From NCBI RefSeq assembly GCF_018141405.1, contig NZ_CP058648.1:1999001-2063000 (forward strand): DNA of 64,000 nucleotides, in the 5' to 3' direction. Below the pieces are notes generated by a model. The model was not told where the DNA came from. It saw only the letters and a list, made by a program, of their open reading frames with translations, and searched no databases. A program made the translations under genes and the position numbers. The number at the start of each line of letters is the position of its first letter. Position 1 is the first letter of the stretch. Positions 1 through 8,630 of this stretch are shown piece by piece. This DNA comes from Serpentinicella alkaliphila. Lineage in GTDB: Bacteria; Bacillota; Clostridia; Peptostreptococcales; Natronincolaceae.

Positions 1-249
1 CAGGGAGGATATATTGAAGTTAATATAGAGGAGCAAGCAATAAGTATTAAAGCAAAGGATCGAGGACCAGGTATAAAAAATATAGAATTAGCTATGCAGG
101 AGGGTTATACAACAGCAACTGATAAAGTAAGAGAATTAGGTTTTGGTGCTGGGATGGGTCTGCCAAATATAAAAAGCTGTTCTGATGAATTTAAAATTAA
201 GTCAGTGCTAGGAAAATATACGGAGTTAGATGTTCAAATATATTTCTAA
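1..249 (+). CDS. Anti-sigma regulatory factor / HATPase domain protein (5' end outside window)
   Basis: The first 82 codons are open from base 1 and end in TAA, so the start lies upstream of the window. The visible part is the C-terminal half of a GHKL ATPase fold like RsbW/SpoIIAB: an acidic G1-type box (KDRGPGI) and a glycine-rich G2-type box (GFGAGMGL), then the terminal strand. Such proteins bind ATP and either phosphorylate an anti-anti-sigma partner or sequester a sigma factor. It is followed 24 bp later by a DRTGG gene, then PHP and a second HATPase gene, which suggests one operon. The partner cannot be read from the sequence. Confidence 0.8.
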   Translation, partial: QGGYIEVNIEEQAISIKAKDRGPGIKNIELAMQEGYTTATDKVRELGFGAGMGLPNIKSCSDEFKIKSVLGKYTELDVQIYF

Positions 250-273
250 TTCACTTGGAAGAAGGGTTATGCT

Positions 274-618
274 ATGTATAAAATCGAAAAGCTCATTGAA
301 AATTTGCAACTAGAAATCGTGAGTAAAAACATTGATATAACTGATATGAATATGTCTGGCGTATATATCGGTGATTTATTAAGTTGGGTAATGGGAAATA
401 TAAAACCTGGAGATGCGTGGATAACTATTCAAACTCATGTTAATATTGTAGCAGTTGCTGCTTTAGGGGATGCGTCTTGCATAATTATTCCAGAGAATGC
501 TGAGATTGATGAAAGTACAATACAAAAATCCGAAGAGCAAGATATCCCTATTTTCAGAAGTAACCTAACGGCCTATGAATTAGCATGTAAAATTAGTAGG
601 CTTGTTGATAAAAAATGA
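274..618 (+). CDS. DRTGG domain-containing protein
   Basis: A 114-residue protein that is almost entirely one DRTGG-type domain, with the characteristic run from AWITIQTHVNIVAVAALGD to the IPIFRSNLTAYELACKI end. The domain is known from CBS/phosphotransacetylase-associated proteins and is thought to be a regulatory or ligand-binding fold; no catalytic residues are evident. An ATG start follows GAAGGGTT. The last codons overlap the PHP gene by 4 bp (ATGA), so translation is probably coupled. Its place between two HATPase genes and a PHP gene suggests a small signalling module; the ligand is unknown. Confidence 0.8.
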   Translation: MYKIEKLIENLQLEIVSKNIDITDMNMSGVYIGDLLSWVMGNIKPGDAWITIQTHVNIVAVAALGDASCIIIPENAEIDESTIQKSEEQDIPIFRSNLTAYELACKISRLVDKK

Positions 619-1334
619 AGCTAGCCGTTGATTTACACATACATAGTGGACTATCTCCTTGTGCTGAATTTACAATGACTCCAAACAATATTATTAATAT
701 GGCAAAACTTAAGGGACTAGATGCTATTGCTATTACTGACCATAATTCATTAAAGAATATAGAAGTATTTCTAAAGGTAGCTAATAAAAATGATATTATT
801 TGTATACCTGGTGTGGAAATAACAACTAAAGAGGAAGTGCATGTGCTCGGATACTTTGAAACTATAGAATCCGTTAGAGAATTTCAAAGGATAATAGACA
901 TGCATCTACCGCGAGATAAAAATAATAAAGAGATGTTTGGAAATCAGCTAATTTATGATGAAAACGATAATATCATAGGGGAAGAGCAAATGCTATTATC
1001 TAGATCTATAGGGTTATCATTAGAAGAAATAATAGATGAAATTAGAAAATTAAATGGCATACCTATCCCGGCTCATATTAATAGAAATAGATTTAGTATA
1101 ATATCAAATTTAGGATTTATTAATCCTGAACTTAAAATTAATGCAATTGAAATATGTGGTTATGGTGATTTGAAATCAGTTGAAAAACTTTGCCCGAACT
1201 TTGAAAGTTATAATAAAATATATAGTTCGGATGCTCATAGTCTTGGACAAATTTTAGAAAGAGAATTTTTTGTTGAAGTGGAAAGACAATCAATAAAGTG
1301 CATAATTAATGCATTGGAAAAGTCAAATAAATGA
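615..1334 (+). CDS. PHP domain-containing protein (metal-dependent phosphoesterase family)
   Basis: A 239-residue single-domain PHP protein. Metal-ligand motifs occur in order: DLHIHSGLSP near residues 6-15, ITDHNS near 40-45, PGVEITT near 64-70, PAHINR near 153 and SSDAHSL near the C-terminus. PHP proteins hydrolyse phosphoesters with two or three metal ions; the substrate here (nucleotide, histidinol phosphate or other) cannot be assigned. The start overlaps the DRTGG stop (ATGA), and the end overlaps an upstream in-frame ATG of the next HATPase gene. Conserved linkage with HATPase and DRTGG genes next to redox genes is familiar in Clostridia (recall, not searched). Confidence 0.85.
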   Translation: MKLAVDLHIHSGLSPCAEFTMTPNNIINMAKLKGLDAIAITDHNSLKNIEVFLKVANKNDIICIPGVEITTKEEVHVLGYFETIESVREFQRIIDMHLPRDKNNKEMFGNQLIYDENDNIIGEEQMLLSRSIGLSLEEIIDEIRKLNGIPIPAHINRNRFSIISNLGFINPELKINAIEICGYGDLKSVEKLCPNFESYNKIYSSDAHSLGQILEREFFVEVERQSIKCIINALEKSNK

Positions 1335-1348
1335 TAAGGAAGAGTACA

Positions 1349-1894
1349 ATGAAGGAACTGTCTCTGCATATATTAGATATAATTCAAAATTCGATTACTG
1401 CTAAATCCTCTTTTATTAAAATAAAAATAATTGAGGATTTAGTTAATGATACCTACTGTATTGAAATTGAGGACGATGGAATTGGGATGGATGAAGAACT
1501 TCTAAAAAAAGTGTTAGATCCATTCGTAACTACTCGAACAACAAGAAAGGTAGGCCTAGGCCTACCTTTATTTCAAGCCAGTGCAATACAATGTGATGGT
1601 AGCTTTGAAATTAGGTCAAAGCTAGGAACTGGTACTTTTGTGAGAGCGATGTTTAGGCACTCACATATAGACAGACCACCCCTAGGAAATATGGCTGATA
1701 CAATAATTACGTGTATTATGGCAAATAGCAGTATAGATTATTTTTACGAACATTATTTCAAAAATAATAAATTTATTTTTAATACTAGGGAAGTTAAGGA
1801 AAAGATTGAAGAATTGCCAATTACAGACTTATCGGTTATTAATTGGTTAAAGGAATATATTAAAGAAAGTTTATGTGTACTTGTTAAAACTTAA
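1349..1894 (+). CDS. ATP-binding protein, HATPase (GHKL) family
   Basis: A GHKL ATPase with an N box (HILDIIQNS), G1 box (EDDGIGMD) and G2 box (VGLGLPLF), followed by a C-terminal region of about 80 residues without a recognised domain. There is no H-box or sensor domain, so it is not a complete histidine kinase. I chose ATG 1349 because AAGGAAG lies 6-8 bases before it. An in-frame ATG at 1331, overlapping the PHP stop, would add six residues. It ends the four-gene cluster, about 200 bp before rnfC. Its role is unknown; an anti-sigma-like or kinase-like regulator is the likeliest reading. Confidence 0.75.
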   Translation: MKELSLHILDIIQNSITAKSSFIKIKIIEDLVNDTYCIEIEDDGIGMDEELLKKVLDPFVTTRTTRKVGLGLPLFQASAIQCDGSFEIRSKLGTGTFVRAMFRHSHIDRPPLGNMADTIITCIMANSSIDYFYEHYFKNNKFIFNTREVKEKIEELPITDLSVINWLKEYIKESLCVLVKT

Positions 1895-1957
1895 ATAATG
1901 TATTATTATATTATTATGTGTATATCGATACATTGCAGAATGCTACAAAATTAACAA

Positions 1958-2052
1958 AGCCTTTTTCTACCTAACACATAGAAAAAGTGATGGTATATAT
2001 TTACCTTTGTACTAATAAAAGGAAGTATTAGTATTATCGGTAAAAAAAGGCT
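1958..2052 (+). promoter_or_regulatory. Structured leader upstream of rnfC with mutually exclusive hairpins (candidate)
   Basis: Three exact inverted repeats lie in the 200-bp leader. Hairpin 1 is 1961-1969 with 1979-1987 (CTTTTTCTA/TAGAAAAAG). Hairpin 2 is 2010-2017 with 2026-2033 (TACTAATA/TATTAGTA, loop AAAGGAAG). A long-range stem pairs 1958-1966 with 2044-2052 (AGCCTTTTT/AAAAAGGCT). The long-range stem uses the same bases as the 5' arm of hairpin 1, so the two cannot coexist. This resembles a switch or attenuator, but no T-tract follows. I recognise no named riboswitch; function is inferred. Confidence 0.35.
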
Positions 2053-2095
2053 AAATTATTCAACAAAATCTATAGAATTAGGGGTGAAACAAATA

Positions 2096-3424
2096 ATGGA
2101 ATTTTTAACTTTTAAACTCGGTATTCATCCGCCAGAGCGTAAAGAAGCAACAGAGCATCTGAAGGTTGTAAAAGCCGTGGAGCCAAAAACTGTTATAATA
2201 CCATTGCAGCAACACATCGGTGCACCCTGTGAGCCTTTAGTTAAAGCAGGCGACACAGTAAAGGTAGGGCAAAGAATTGGTGAGCCGCAAGGTTTTGTTT
2301 CTTCACCTGTTCACTCAAGTGTTAGTGGACAAGTAAAAGAAATAGCAGTTAAACCATCAATTACTGGTGGAGAAGTTGTTTGTGTGGTGATTGAATCTGA
2401 TGGATTAAATGAAGTTCATGAGAGCATTCAACCAAAAGGAAGCTTAGAGTCTCTAAGTTCAAAAGAAATAATTGACATTATTAAGGATGCAGGTATCGTT
2501 GGTATGGGTGGAGCTACATTCCCAACTCATGTTAAACTTTCACCACCTCCTGAGAAAAAAATTGAATTAATCATTTTAAATGGTGCAGAGTGTGAGCCTT
2601 ATTTAACATCTGACCATAGATTAATGCTTGAACAACCTCAAGATATCGTATTTGGTCTTAAAGCAATGATGAAAGCCTGTAATGTTGAAAACGCAGTAAT
2701 TGGTATTGAAAATAACAAAATGGATGCAATCCAAGTGATGCTTGATGCTGTTAAAGATGAACCAGGCATTAAGGTTGCAGCATTAGAAACTAAATACCCT
2801 CAAGGAGCTGAAAAACAACTTATTTATTCAGTTACTAAAAAAGAAGTTCCTTCAGGTGGACTACCAATGGATGTAGGAGTAATTGTTAACAACGTTGCTA
2901 CAGCTGCTGCAGTTGCTAATACAATCAAAACTGGTATGCCTTTAATAGAAAGAATAACTACAGTTGCAGGTAAAGGGATTACAAATCCACAAAACTTACT
3001 TGTAAAAGTAGGAGTATCAGTAAAAGAAGTTATTGAGCAATGTGGAGGATATGCGGTTGAGCCTAAAAAACTAATTATGGGTGGACCGATGATGGGACTA
3101 GCTCAATATACAGATGAAATATCTATTACAAAAGGATCTTCGGGTGTAATTGTATTCGATGAAGCTGAAGCAAGAATGCCTGAACCATCTAATTGTATCA
3201 GATGTGGTAGATGTGTTTCGATTTGTCCTGCGTTTTTAAGACCAGTTCAAATTGCTGAATACTCAAAACACAACATGATGGAGCATGCAGAAAAATATCG
3301 AGCACTAGATTGTATTGAATGTGGATCTTGCTCATATATTTGTCCTTCTAAACTTCCTTTGCTTCATTCAATAAGAGTAGCTAAAAATGCAATCGTAGCT
3401 AAAAAACGAAAGCAAAAAAATTAG
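2096..3424 (+). CDS. rnfC: Electron transport complex subunit RnfC
   Basis: RnfC is the peripheral NADH-binding/electron-transfer subunit of the Rnf complex, which oxidises reduced ferredoxin, reduces NAD+ and exports Na+ or H+. The N-terminus FKLGIHPPERK is diagnostic. A flavin/NADH-binding Nqo1-like core follows, with the GMGGATFPTHVK segment. Two [4Fe-4S] motifs lie near residues 367 (CIRCGRCVSICP) and 406 (CIECGSCSYICP). At 442 residues it is normal for the clostridial form. ATG 2096 is chosen because AGGGGTG at 2080-2086 is well spaced; a GTG at 2084 would add four residues. It is the first gene of rnfCDGEAB. Confidence 0.96.
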   Translation: MEFLTFKLGIHPPERKEATEHLKVVKAVEPKTVIIPLQQHIGAPCEPLVKAGDTVKVGQRIGEPQGFVSSPVHSSVSGQVKEIAVKPSITGGEVVCVVIESDGLNEVHESIQPKGSLESLSSKEIIDIIKDAGIVGMGGATFPTHVKLSPPPEKKIELIILNGAECEPYLTSDHRLMLEQPQDIVFGLKAMMKACNVENAVIGIENNKMDAIQVMLDAVKDEPGIKVAALETKYPQGAEKQLIYSVTKKEVPSGGLPMDVGVIVNNVATAAAVANTIKTGMPLIERITTVAGKGITNPQNLLVKVGVSVKEVIEQCGGYAVEPKKLIMGGPMMGLAQYTDEISITKGSSGVIVFDEAEARMPEPSNCIRCGRCVSICPAFLRPVQIAEYSKHNMMEHAEKYRALDCIECGSCSYICPSKLPLLHSIRVAKNAIVAKKRKQKN

Positions 3425-3441
3425 TGCATGGAGGGAAATAA

Positions 3442-4383
3442 ATGGAGAGTAAACTAATTGTTACTTCGTCACCCCATTTTAGGGATGATAGTACAGTACA
3501 AAAAATAATGTTAGATGTAATTATTGCATTACTTCCAGCAACAGTTGCTGGTATATACTTCTTCGGAGCTAGCGCTGCAATGGTATTAGCCCTTGCTGTA
3601 CTTACAGCTGTAGCTACAGAAGCGGTTGTTCAAAAACTAATGGGTAAACCTGTTACAATAAATGATTACAGTGCTGCACTTACTGGATTATTACTAGGTC
3701 TTAACTTAGCACCATCAGTACCATGGTGGATACCTGTAATAGGTTCTGTATTTGCAATTGCCATTGTTAAACAAGTATTCGGTGGTTTAGGTAGAAACTT
3801 TATGAACCCAGCCCTCGCTGCTAGAATTATGTTAACAATTTCTTGGACAGGGAATATGACAGATTGGAGAGCACCTGGTGTAGATGCACTTTCAACTGCA
3901 ACGCCTTTAAGTTTCGTTAAAAATCTTACATCAGTTCCAGCAGGAGCACCTTCTCTAATGAATGCGTTCTTTGGTAGTATTGGTGGAAGCTTAGGTGAAA
4001 CTTCAGCAATTCTTTTAATTTTAGGTGGAATTTATTTAGTTTATAGAGGAATAATTTCTCCAAAAGTACCACTAATTTATGTAGGCACAGTTGCTGCAAT
4101 AATGCTAGTGTATAGTGGATTTGATTTTTACTTCATGGCTTATCATGTATTCTCTGGTGGATTAATGATTGGATCAATTTATATGGCTACTGATTATGCT
4201 TCAGGTTCGATTACACCAAAGGGTAGAATTATTTTTGCGTTTGGATGCGGGCTTATAACATCCCTTATAAGAATATTTGGTGCTTACCCAGAGGGAGTAG
4301 GGTTCTCAATTCTACTAATGAACGTTGCTGCACCATTAATCGATAGATATACAAGCCCTAGAGTATTTGGGGAGGTGAAATAG
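3442..4383 (+). CDS. rnfD: Electron transport complex subunit RnfD
   Basis: A 313-residue integral membrane subunit of Rnf with about nine or ten hydrophobic segments. The segment STATPLS near residue 150 is the expected site where FMN is attached to a threonine. Conserved stretches include GLGRNFMNPALAAR and the loop SGGLMIGSIYMATDYASGS. The gene follows rnfC by 17 bp with GGAGGG before the ATG and is followed 2 bp later by rnfG. It belongs to the Na+/H+-translocating membrane core. Family assignment is secure; which ion is pumped cannot be read here. Confidence 0.96.
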   Translation: MESKLIVTSSPHFRDDSTVQKIMLDVIIALLPATVAGIYFFGASAAMVLALAVLTAVATEAVVQKLMGKPVTINDYSAALTGLLLGLNLAPSVPWWIPVIGSVFAIAIVKQVFGGLGRNFMNPALAARIMLTISWTGNMTDWRAPGVDALSTATPLSFVKNLTSVPAGAPSLMNAFFGSIGGSLGETSAILLILGGIYLVYRGIISPKVPLIYVGTVAAIMLVYSGFDFYFMAYHVFSGGLMIGSIYMATDYASGSITPKGRIIFAFGCGLITSLIRIFGAYPEGVGFSILLMNVAAPLIDRYTSPRVFGEVK

Positions 4384-4385
4384 CA

Positions 4386-4955
4386 ATGAAAGATATGATT
4401 AAAATGGGACTTATACTATTAGTTTTTACTGCTGTTTCAGCTACAGTATTAGGAGTAACTAATAGTGCTACAGAAGGAATAATTAAAGAAAGACTTCATG
4501 CAGAAAATATTGCTGCCATTGCTGCTTTATTACCAGAGGCAGAGGAGTTTGAACTTGTAGATTCAGAAGTGCATCAAGATAGAAATTTGATTGTAGAAAT
4601 TTATGAAGGTTCTACTGCTGGAGAAGTTGTTGGATACACTGTTAAAACTAACCCTAACGGTTATGGTGGAAGAGTAGAAGTATTAACAGGTATTAGTATT
4701 GAAGGTAGTATTACTGGAGTAAAAATTGGTACTCAATCAGAGACTCCTGGTCTTGGAACAAAGATTACTGAACCTGTATTTTTAAACCAATTTGTTGGTA
4801 GAGGAACAGAAGAAAACTTTATTGCTACTAAAGGTGGAGAAACTGGAGATCAGTATATCAATGCTATAACTGGAGCTACGGTGTCTACTAATGCAGTTGC
4901 AGATGGAGTAAACGTTGCAAGAAGTGTGTTTGTAGAGGTTTTAAAAACTCGTTAA
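4386..4955 (+). CDS. rnfG: Electron transport complex subunit RnfG
   Basis: RnfG has one N-terminal membrane anchor (about residues 5-25) and an outward-facing FMN-binding domain. The flavinylation motif TGATVST lies near residues 162-168; its last threonine is the expected FMN attachment site. Upstream is the conserved ETPGLGTKI segment. At 189 residues it has the usual length. The ribosome binding site GGGGAGGTG lies inside the end of rnfD, so the two are probably translationally coupled. The FMN is presumably added by an ApbE flavin transferase, which is not in this window. Confidence 0.95.
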   Translation: MKDMIKMGLILLVFTAVSATVLGVTNSATEGIIKERLHAENIAAIAALLPEAEEFELVDSEVHQDRNLIVEIYEGSTAGEVVGYTVKTNPNGYGGRVEVLTGISIEGSITGVKIGTQSETPGLGTKITEPVFLNQFVGRGTEENFIATKGGETGDQYINAITGATVSTNAVADGVNVARSVFVEVLKTR

Positions 4956-4971
4956 TTTGGAGGTGACTATT

Positions 4972-5574
4972 TTGAAATTTGGTAGAATTTTTTCTAAGGG
5001 GATTTTATTTGATAACCCTGTTTTTATACAAATGTTAGGTATGTGTCCTACTCTAGCTGTTACTAATACAGCAGAAAATGCATTAGGTATGGGACTTGCT
5101 ACAACAGCAGTTCTATTAGGATCAAACGTAGCTATTTCTTTATTAAGAAAAGTTGTTCCAGCTAATATAAGAATACCTGTGTTCGTAGTAGTTATAGCTA
5201 CTTTCGTTACAATGATAGGTATGGTATTAAATGCATTTGTACCTGCTTTATATTCTAGCTTAGGAATTTTTATCCCACTTATAGTTGTTAACTGTCTAAT
5301 CTTAGCAAGAGCAGAGTCATTTGCATCTAAAAACACAGCTATTGGCTCTTTAGTAGATGGATTAGGTATGGGTCTTGGTTTTACAATAGCATTAGTTATA
5401 TTAGGAGTTGTTAGAGAAATTATAGGTTATGGTTCAATCTTCGGAAACTCTTTATTTGGAGAATCGTTCCAACCTGCAACAATAATAGCTATGCCACCAG
5501 GGGCCTTTCTAGTGCTAGGATTATTATTGGCACTATTTAACAAAATAATGGCTAAAAACGTTAATGAGCTATAG
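4972..5574 (+). CDS. rnfE: Electron transport complex subunit RnfE
   Basis: RnfE is a membrane subunit with about six transmembrane segments and is paralogous to RnfA. Recognisable blocks are [17 protein letters not shown] near the N-terminus, the repeat-type segment [18 protein letters not shown] and [11 protein letters not shown]. The start is taken as TTG 4972, six bases after GGAGGTG (4959-4965). An in-frame TTG at 4957 lies in front of the ribosome binding site and is unlikely. RnfA and RnfE pack as an inverted pair to form the ion- and electron-conducting core. Confidence 0.94.
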   Translation: MKFGRIFSKGILFDNPVFIQMLGMCPTLAVTNTAENALGMGLATTAVLLGSNVAISLLRKVVPANIRIPVFVVVIATFVTMIGMVLNAFVPALYSSLGIFIPLIVVNCLILARAESFASKNTAIGSLVDGLGMGLGFTIALVILGVVREIIGYGSIFGNSLFGESFQPATIIAMPPGAFLVLGLLLALFNKIMAKNVNEL

Positions 5575-5585
5575 GAGGTGTCGAA

Positions 5586-6167
5586 TTGTCTATACAAACT
5601 ATATTTATAATATTAGTAAGTGCTATTTTAGTTAATAACTTTATATTATCTCGTTTCTTAGGTATTTGTCCGTTCCTAGGAGTTTCTAAACAAGTTGAAA
5701 CTGCTGTTGGTATGGGTATGGCCGTAACATTCGTTATGACTTTAGCTTCAATTATGACTTGGATTGTTCAAAGAACAATTTTAGATAATCTAGGTTTAGA
5801 ATATATGCAAACAATTGCATTCATTCTAATTATTGCATCACTTGTACAGTTCGTTGAGATGGTTATTCAAAAAACTAGCCCTGTTTTATATCAGTCATTA
5901 GGGGTTTTCCTTCCTCTAATTACTACAAACTGTGCGGTTCTAGGTTTAACAATTTTAAATATCCAATTAGAGTACAATTTATTTTATACAATAGTTCATG
6001 CTATTGGTGCTGCAGTAGGTTTCTCTTTAGCAATCGTTTTATTTGCAGCTATTAGAGAGAGACTTGAAACAGCAGGAGTACCTGAAGTTTATAAAGGATT
6101 TCCAGTTGCATTAATTACTGCAAGTTTAATGTCACTAGCTTTTCTAGGTTTCGCTGGACTTGTGTAG
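5586..6167 (+). CDS. rnfA: Electron transport complex subunit RnfA
   Basis: RnfA is a 193-residue membrane protein with six predicted helices. It carries the signatures [18 protein letters not shown] near the N-terminus and [15 protein letters not shown] in the middle, both typical of RnfA/NqrE. The gene uses a TTG start preceded by GGAGGTG. It lies 11 bp after rnfE and 12 bp before rnfB. With RnfE it forms the membrane core that carries an [Fe-S] centre between cytoplasmic and outer faces. Confidence 0.95.
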   Translation: MSIQTIFIILVSAILVNNFILSRFLGICPFLGVSKQVETAVGMGMAVTFVMTLASIMTWIVQRTILDNLGLEYMQTIAFILIIASLVQFVEMVIQKTSPVLYQSLGVFLPLITTNCAVLGLTILNIQLEYNLFYTIVHAIGAAVGFSLAIVLFAAIRERLETAGVPEVYKGFPVALITASLMSLAFLGFAGLV

Positions 6168-6179
6168 AGGGGTGATTAT

Positions 6180-7043
6180 ATGAATATAGAAAATATTATA
6201 TATCCAGTTGTAAGTTTAGGTGGATTAGGTTTACTATTTGGGGCTGGCTTAGCATATGCTTCTCAAAAATTTGCTGTTGAGGTAGACCCTAGAGTTACTG
6301 CAATCCGTGATGTATTACCAGGAGCAAACTGCGGTGGTTGCGGGGTTCCAGGTTGTGATGGTTTCGCAAAAGCTGTTGTTGAAGGTACTTGTCCAGTTGA
6401 TGGATGTCCTGTTGGGGGTCCAGACTGTGCAAAGGCAGTAGCTGAAATTATGGGAGTAGTTGTGGATGCTACAGAAAGAAAAGTAGCAAAAGTAATTTGT
6501 AACGGAACTACTCATAAATGTAAAGAGAAGTATGAATATCAAGGTGTTGAGGACTGTGTTGCTGCATCTTTATTAGCAGGCGGAAGCAAGACATGTGATT
6601 ATGGTTGTGTTGGATTAGGAACTTGTGTAAGAGCCTGTCAGTTCGACGCTATCGAAATTGCAGATGGTAGAATCGCAAGAATTATACCAGAAAAATGTAC
6701 TGCTTGTAATAAATGTATTGAAGCTTGTCCAAAAAGTGTAATTGATATGGTACCATTTGAGCAGGCAGTAATTATTTCTTGTAACAATAAAGAGACTGGT
6801 AAAGTCGTTAGACCAAAATGTAGTGTTGCATGTATTGCTTGTAAAATGTGCGTAAAAGCATGTCCTTTCGAAGCAATTGACTTTAAAGATAACCTAGCAT
6901 TTATAAACTATGAAAAATGTACTAATTGCTATGTGTGTGTACAAAAATGTCCTACAAAAGCAATTGAAGGTAGATTAAGAGAAGAAGATAAAGAGATTAC
7001 TCTAGAGAACAAAGATGCTCAAGATGAGAACAAAGAAAATTAA
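6180..7043 (+). CDS. rnfB: Electron transport complex subunit RnfB
   Basis: RnfB is the ferredoxin-accepting iron-sulfur subunit. It has an N-terminal membrane helix, the four-cysteine Fe-S domain (CGGCGVPGCDGFAKAV near residues 50-65) and several ferredoxin-type clusters, including CTACNKCIEACP, CIACKMCVKACP and CTNCYVCVQKCP. The 287-residue, multi-cluster form is normal for clostridial Rnf. The C-terminal tail is acidic and lysine-rich. It is the last gene of the rnf operon, followed within 15 bp by a strong terminator. Confidence 0.96.
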   Translation: MNIENIIYPVVSLGGLGLLFGAGLAYASQKFAVEVDPRVTAIRDVLPGANCGGCGVPGCDGFAKAVVEGTCPVDGCPVGGPDCAKAVAEIMGVVVDATERKVAKVICNGTTHKCKEKYEYQGVEDCVAASLLAGGSKTCDYGCVGLGTCVRACQFDAIEIADGRIARIIPEKCTACNKCIEACPKSVIDMVPFEQAVIISCNNKETGKVVRPKCSVACIACKMCVKACPFEAIDFKDNLAFINYEKCTNCYVCVQKCPTKAIEGRLREEDKEITLENKDAQDENKEN

Positions 7044-7056
7044 TATTTAAAAGTAT

Positions 7057-7084
7057 AATAAAAGCGACTTAGGTCGCTTTTATT
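7057..7084 (+). terminator. Rho-independent terminator of the rnf operon
   Basis: A perfect 12-bp stem (AATAAAAGCGAC with GTCGCTTTTATT) encloses the four-base loop TTAG. The 3' arm supplies the T-rich tail. It lies just after rnfB and closes the operon. Confidence 0.9.
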
Positions 7085-7229
7085 ACGTTTACATTAAAAT
7101 TATTTACCACTTGTAACTTCAAAATTTTAGTGTTAAACTTTTAATGATGTATATGTGTGCTTGCATAGCATATTGTAAATAATAAAAATGATAAACTATT
7201 GTATATCATAAGAAAGTGTGAGATGCAAA

Positions 7230-7739
7230 ATGAAGACAAGAAAAATTGTATATTTAGCTTTATTAACTTCAATCGGTTTAGCATTGCATATTTTAGAGGC
7301 TCAAATGCCAAATCCTTTCATTGGTATTGCACCTGGGGCAAAACTAGGACTAGCTAATATTATTGGTCTAATAACCTTAACTATTTTTGGATTTAAATGT
7401 GCCCTTACAGTAAATTTGCTTAGATGCGTAATAGGAGGTTTAGCTACTGGCGCAATTACATCTATGTTTTATAGCGTTTCAGGAGCACTTGTTAGTACAA
7501 CTCTAATGTGGTTAATTTATAAATATTATAGTAAGTACTTTAGTTTAGTTGGTGTTAGTGTATTTGGAGCATTAGGACATAATATTGCACAGCTTTTTGT
7601 TGCGGCTACTATTATAAATAATCCAAAAATATTTGTCTATTTACCTATAATGACTCTTACAAGTATATTCACTGGTGTCTTTATAGGTATTACAGCAAAT
7701 TACACTGTTACAAAAACTAATTATATAGTAAAAATTTAA
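7230..7739 (+). CDS. Gx transporter family / heptaprenyl diphosphate synthase component I-like membrane protein
   Basis: A hydrophobic protein of about 169 residues with five or six membrane segments and the signature APGAKLGLANIIGLI followed by LRCVIGGLATG. This is the Hpre_diP_synt_I family, also named Gx transporter; it resembles ECF S-components, and the older synthase name is doubtful. In many Clostridia it follows rnf, as here. ATG 7230 is preferred to an in-frame GTG at 7218. No strong Shine-Dalgarno is seen, so the start is uncertain. It lies past the rnf terminator, hence probably has its own promoter. Confidence 0.78.
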   Translation: MKTRKIVYLALLTSIGLALHILEAQMPNPFIGIAPGAKLGLANIIGLITLTIFGFKCALTVNLLRCVIGGLATGAITSMFYSVSGALVSTTLMWLIYKYYSKYFSLVGVSVFGALGHNIAQLFVAATIINNPKIFVYLPIMTLTSIFTGVFIGITANYTVTKTNYIVKI

Positions 7740-7772
7740 TTAATTATTTAAGCATATTAGGGGGAAAATAAA

Positions 7773-8021
7773 TTGAGTAAGCAAAAAAGCTCTTTAGTAT
7801 TAGTGGTATTTATCGTTACTGGAGTTATTTTAGGTAGTCTTATTGGCTCTTTCCTAGGAAATATGTTACCAGTACTATCTTATGGTCCAGGACCTTTAGG
7901 TATCAGTAATTTTAATGCTAATCTAGGCATAATACATTTAAACTTCACTCTTTTATTTGATATTAATGTTGCGAGTTTGATAGGCTTACTATTGGCAATA
8001 GGAATATTTAAAAGACTGTAG
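7773..8021 (+). CDS. DUF4321 domain-containing protein
   Basis: An 82-residue protein with two hydrophobic segments (about residues 7-35 and 62-80) separated by a proline/glycine-rich loop (LSYGPGPLGI). This layout matches the small DUF4321 membrane proteins found next to maf in Clostridia. It starts at TTG 7773 after AGGGGGAAAA. No catalytic residues are visible and the function is unknown. It ends 10 bp before maf. Confidence 0.8.
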   Translation: MSKQKSSLVLVVFIVTGVILGSLIGSFLGNMLPVLSYGPGPLGISNFNANLGIIHLNFTLLFDINVASLIGLLLAIGIFKRL

Positions 8022-8031
8022 GTGATAATAA

Positions 8032-8607
8032 ATGAAAATTGTTCTTGCTTCTGCCTCTCCTAGACGTAAGCAATTATTAGAAACTATGGGCATAAGCTTT
8101 GATGTAATTGTAAGTGATGTTGATGAAACAATAAAGGATCATAGTGATCCAGAATCAATTGTTAAGGAATTAGCACATAGAAAGGCTTTTGCAGTTATGG
8201 ATAAGATAAAAGCACCTGCTATTATAATTGGCGCAGACACTATAGTAGTAGGTGATAATATATTAGGTAAACCTAGAGATGACGAAGATGCAAAATCAAT
8301 GCTAAAATCACTTTCTGGGAAGACTCATAGAGTTATGACAGGTGTATCTATTATTGATAATGTAAATGACTATAGAGTTACCCATTGTGAAATAACAAAA
8401 GTATTCTTTAAAGAATTATCAATGAATGAAATAGATGGATATATTAAAACTAGAGAGCATATCGATAAGGCTGGAGCTTATGCTATTCAAGGTAAGGCAG
8501 CCTTATTTGTAAAGAAAATCGAAGGTGATTATAATAATGTGGTTGGGCTACCAATCTATATACTAGGAGAATTGTTGCATAAGCATTTTAACCTTCATCT
8601 CTTTTAA
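8032..8607 (+). CDS. maf: Maf nucleoside-triphosphate pyrophosphatase
   Basis: Maf proteins hydrolyse dTTP, UTP or modified nucleoside triphosphates to monophosphates and are linked to septum arrest. The N-terminus LASASPRRKQLLE is the Maf signature; IIGADTIVV and the DKAGAYAIQGKAALFV block follow. The length of 191 residues is typical. It lies upstream of radC and mreB, the order seen in Bacillus and Clostridia. The sequence does not fix the exact nucleotide preference. Confidence 0.93.
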   Translation: MKIVLASASPRRKQLLETMGISFDVIVSDVDETIKDHSDPESIVKELAHRKAFAVMDKIKAPAIIIGADTIVVGDNILGKPRDDEDAKSMLKSLSGKTHRVMTGVSIIDNVNDYRVTHCEITKVFFKELSMNEIDGYIKTREHIDKAGAYAIQGKAALFVKKIEGDYNNVVGLPIYILGELLHKHFNLHLF

Positions 8608-8630
8608 AAAAAGATTAAGGAGATTTTAGG

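Noticed and set aside
1941-1958. Rex-like redox repressor site (TTAACAA) upstream of rnfC
   Set aside because: Only one half-site is present and the second half does not match; too weak to call.
4941-5336. Long minus-strand frame opposite rnfE
   Set aside because: It lies entirely within a secure rnf gene, has no ribosome binding site and encodes low-information hydrophobic sequence.
6315-6542. Minus-strand frame inside rnfB
   Set aside because: Antisense of cysteine-rich rnfB codons, giving an implausible composition.
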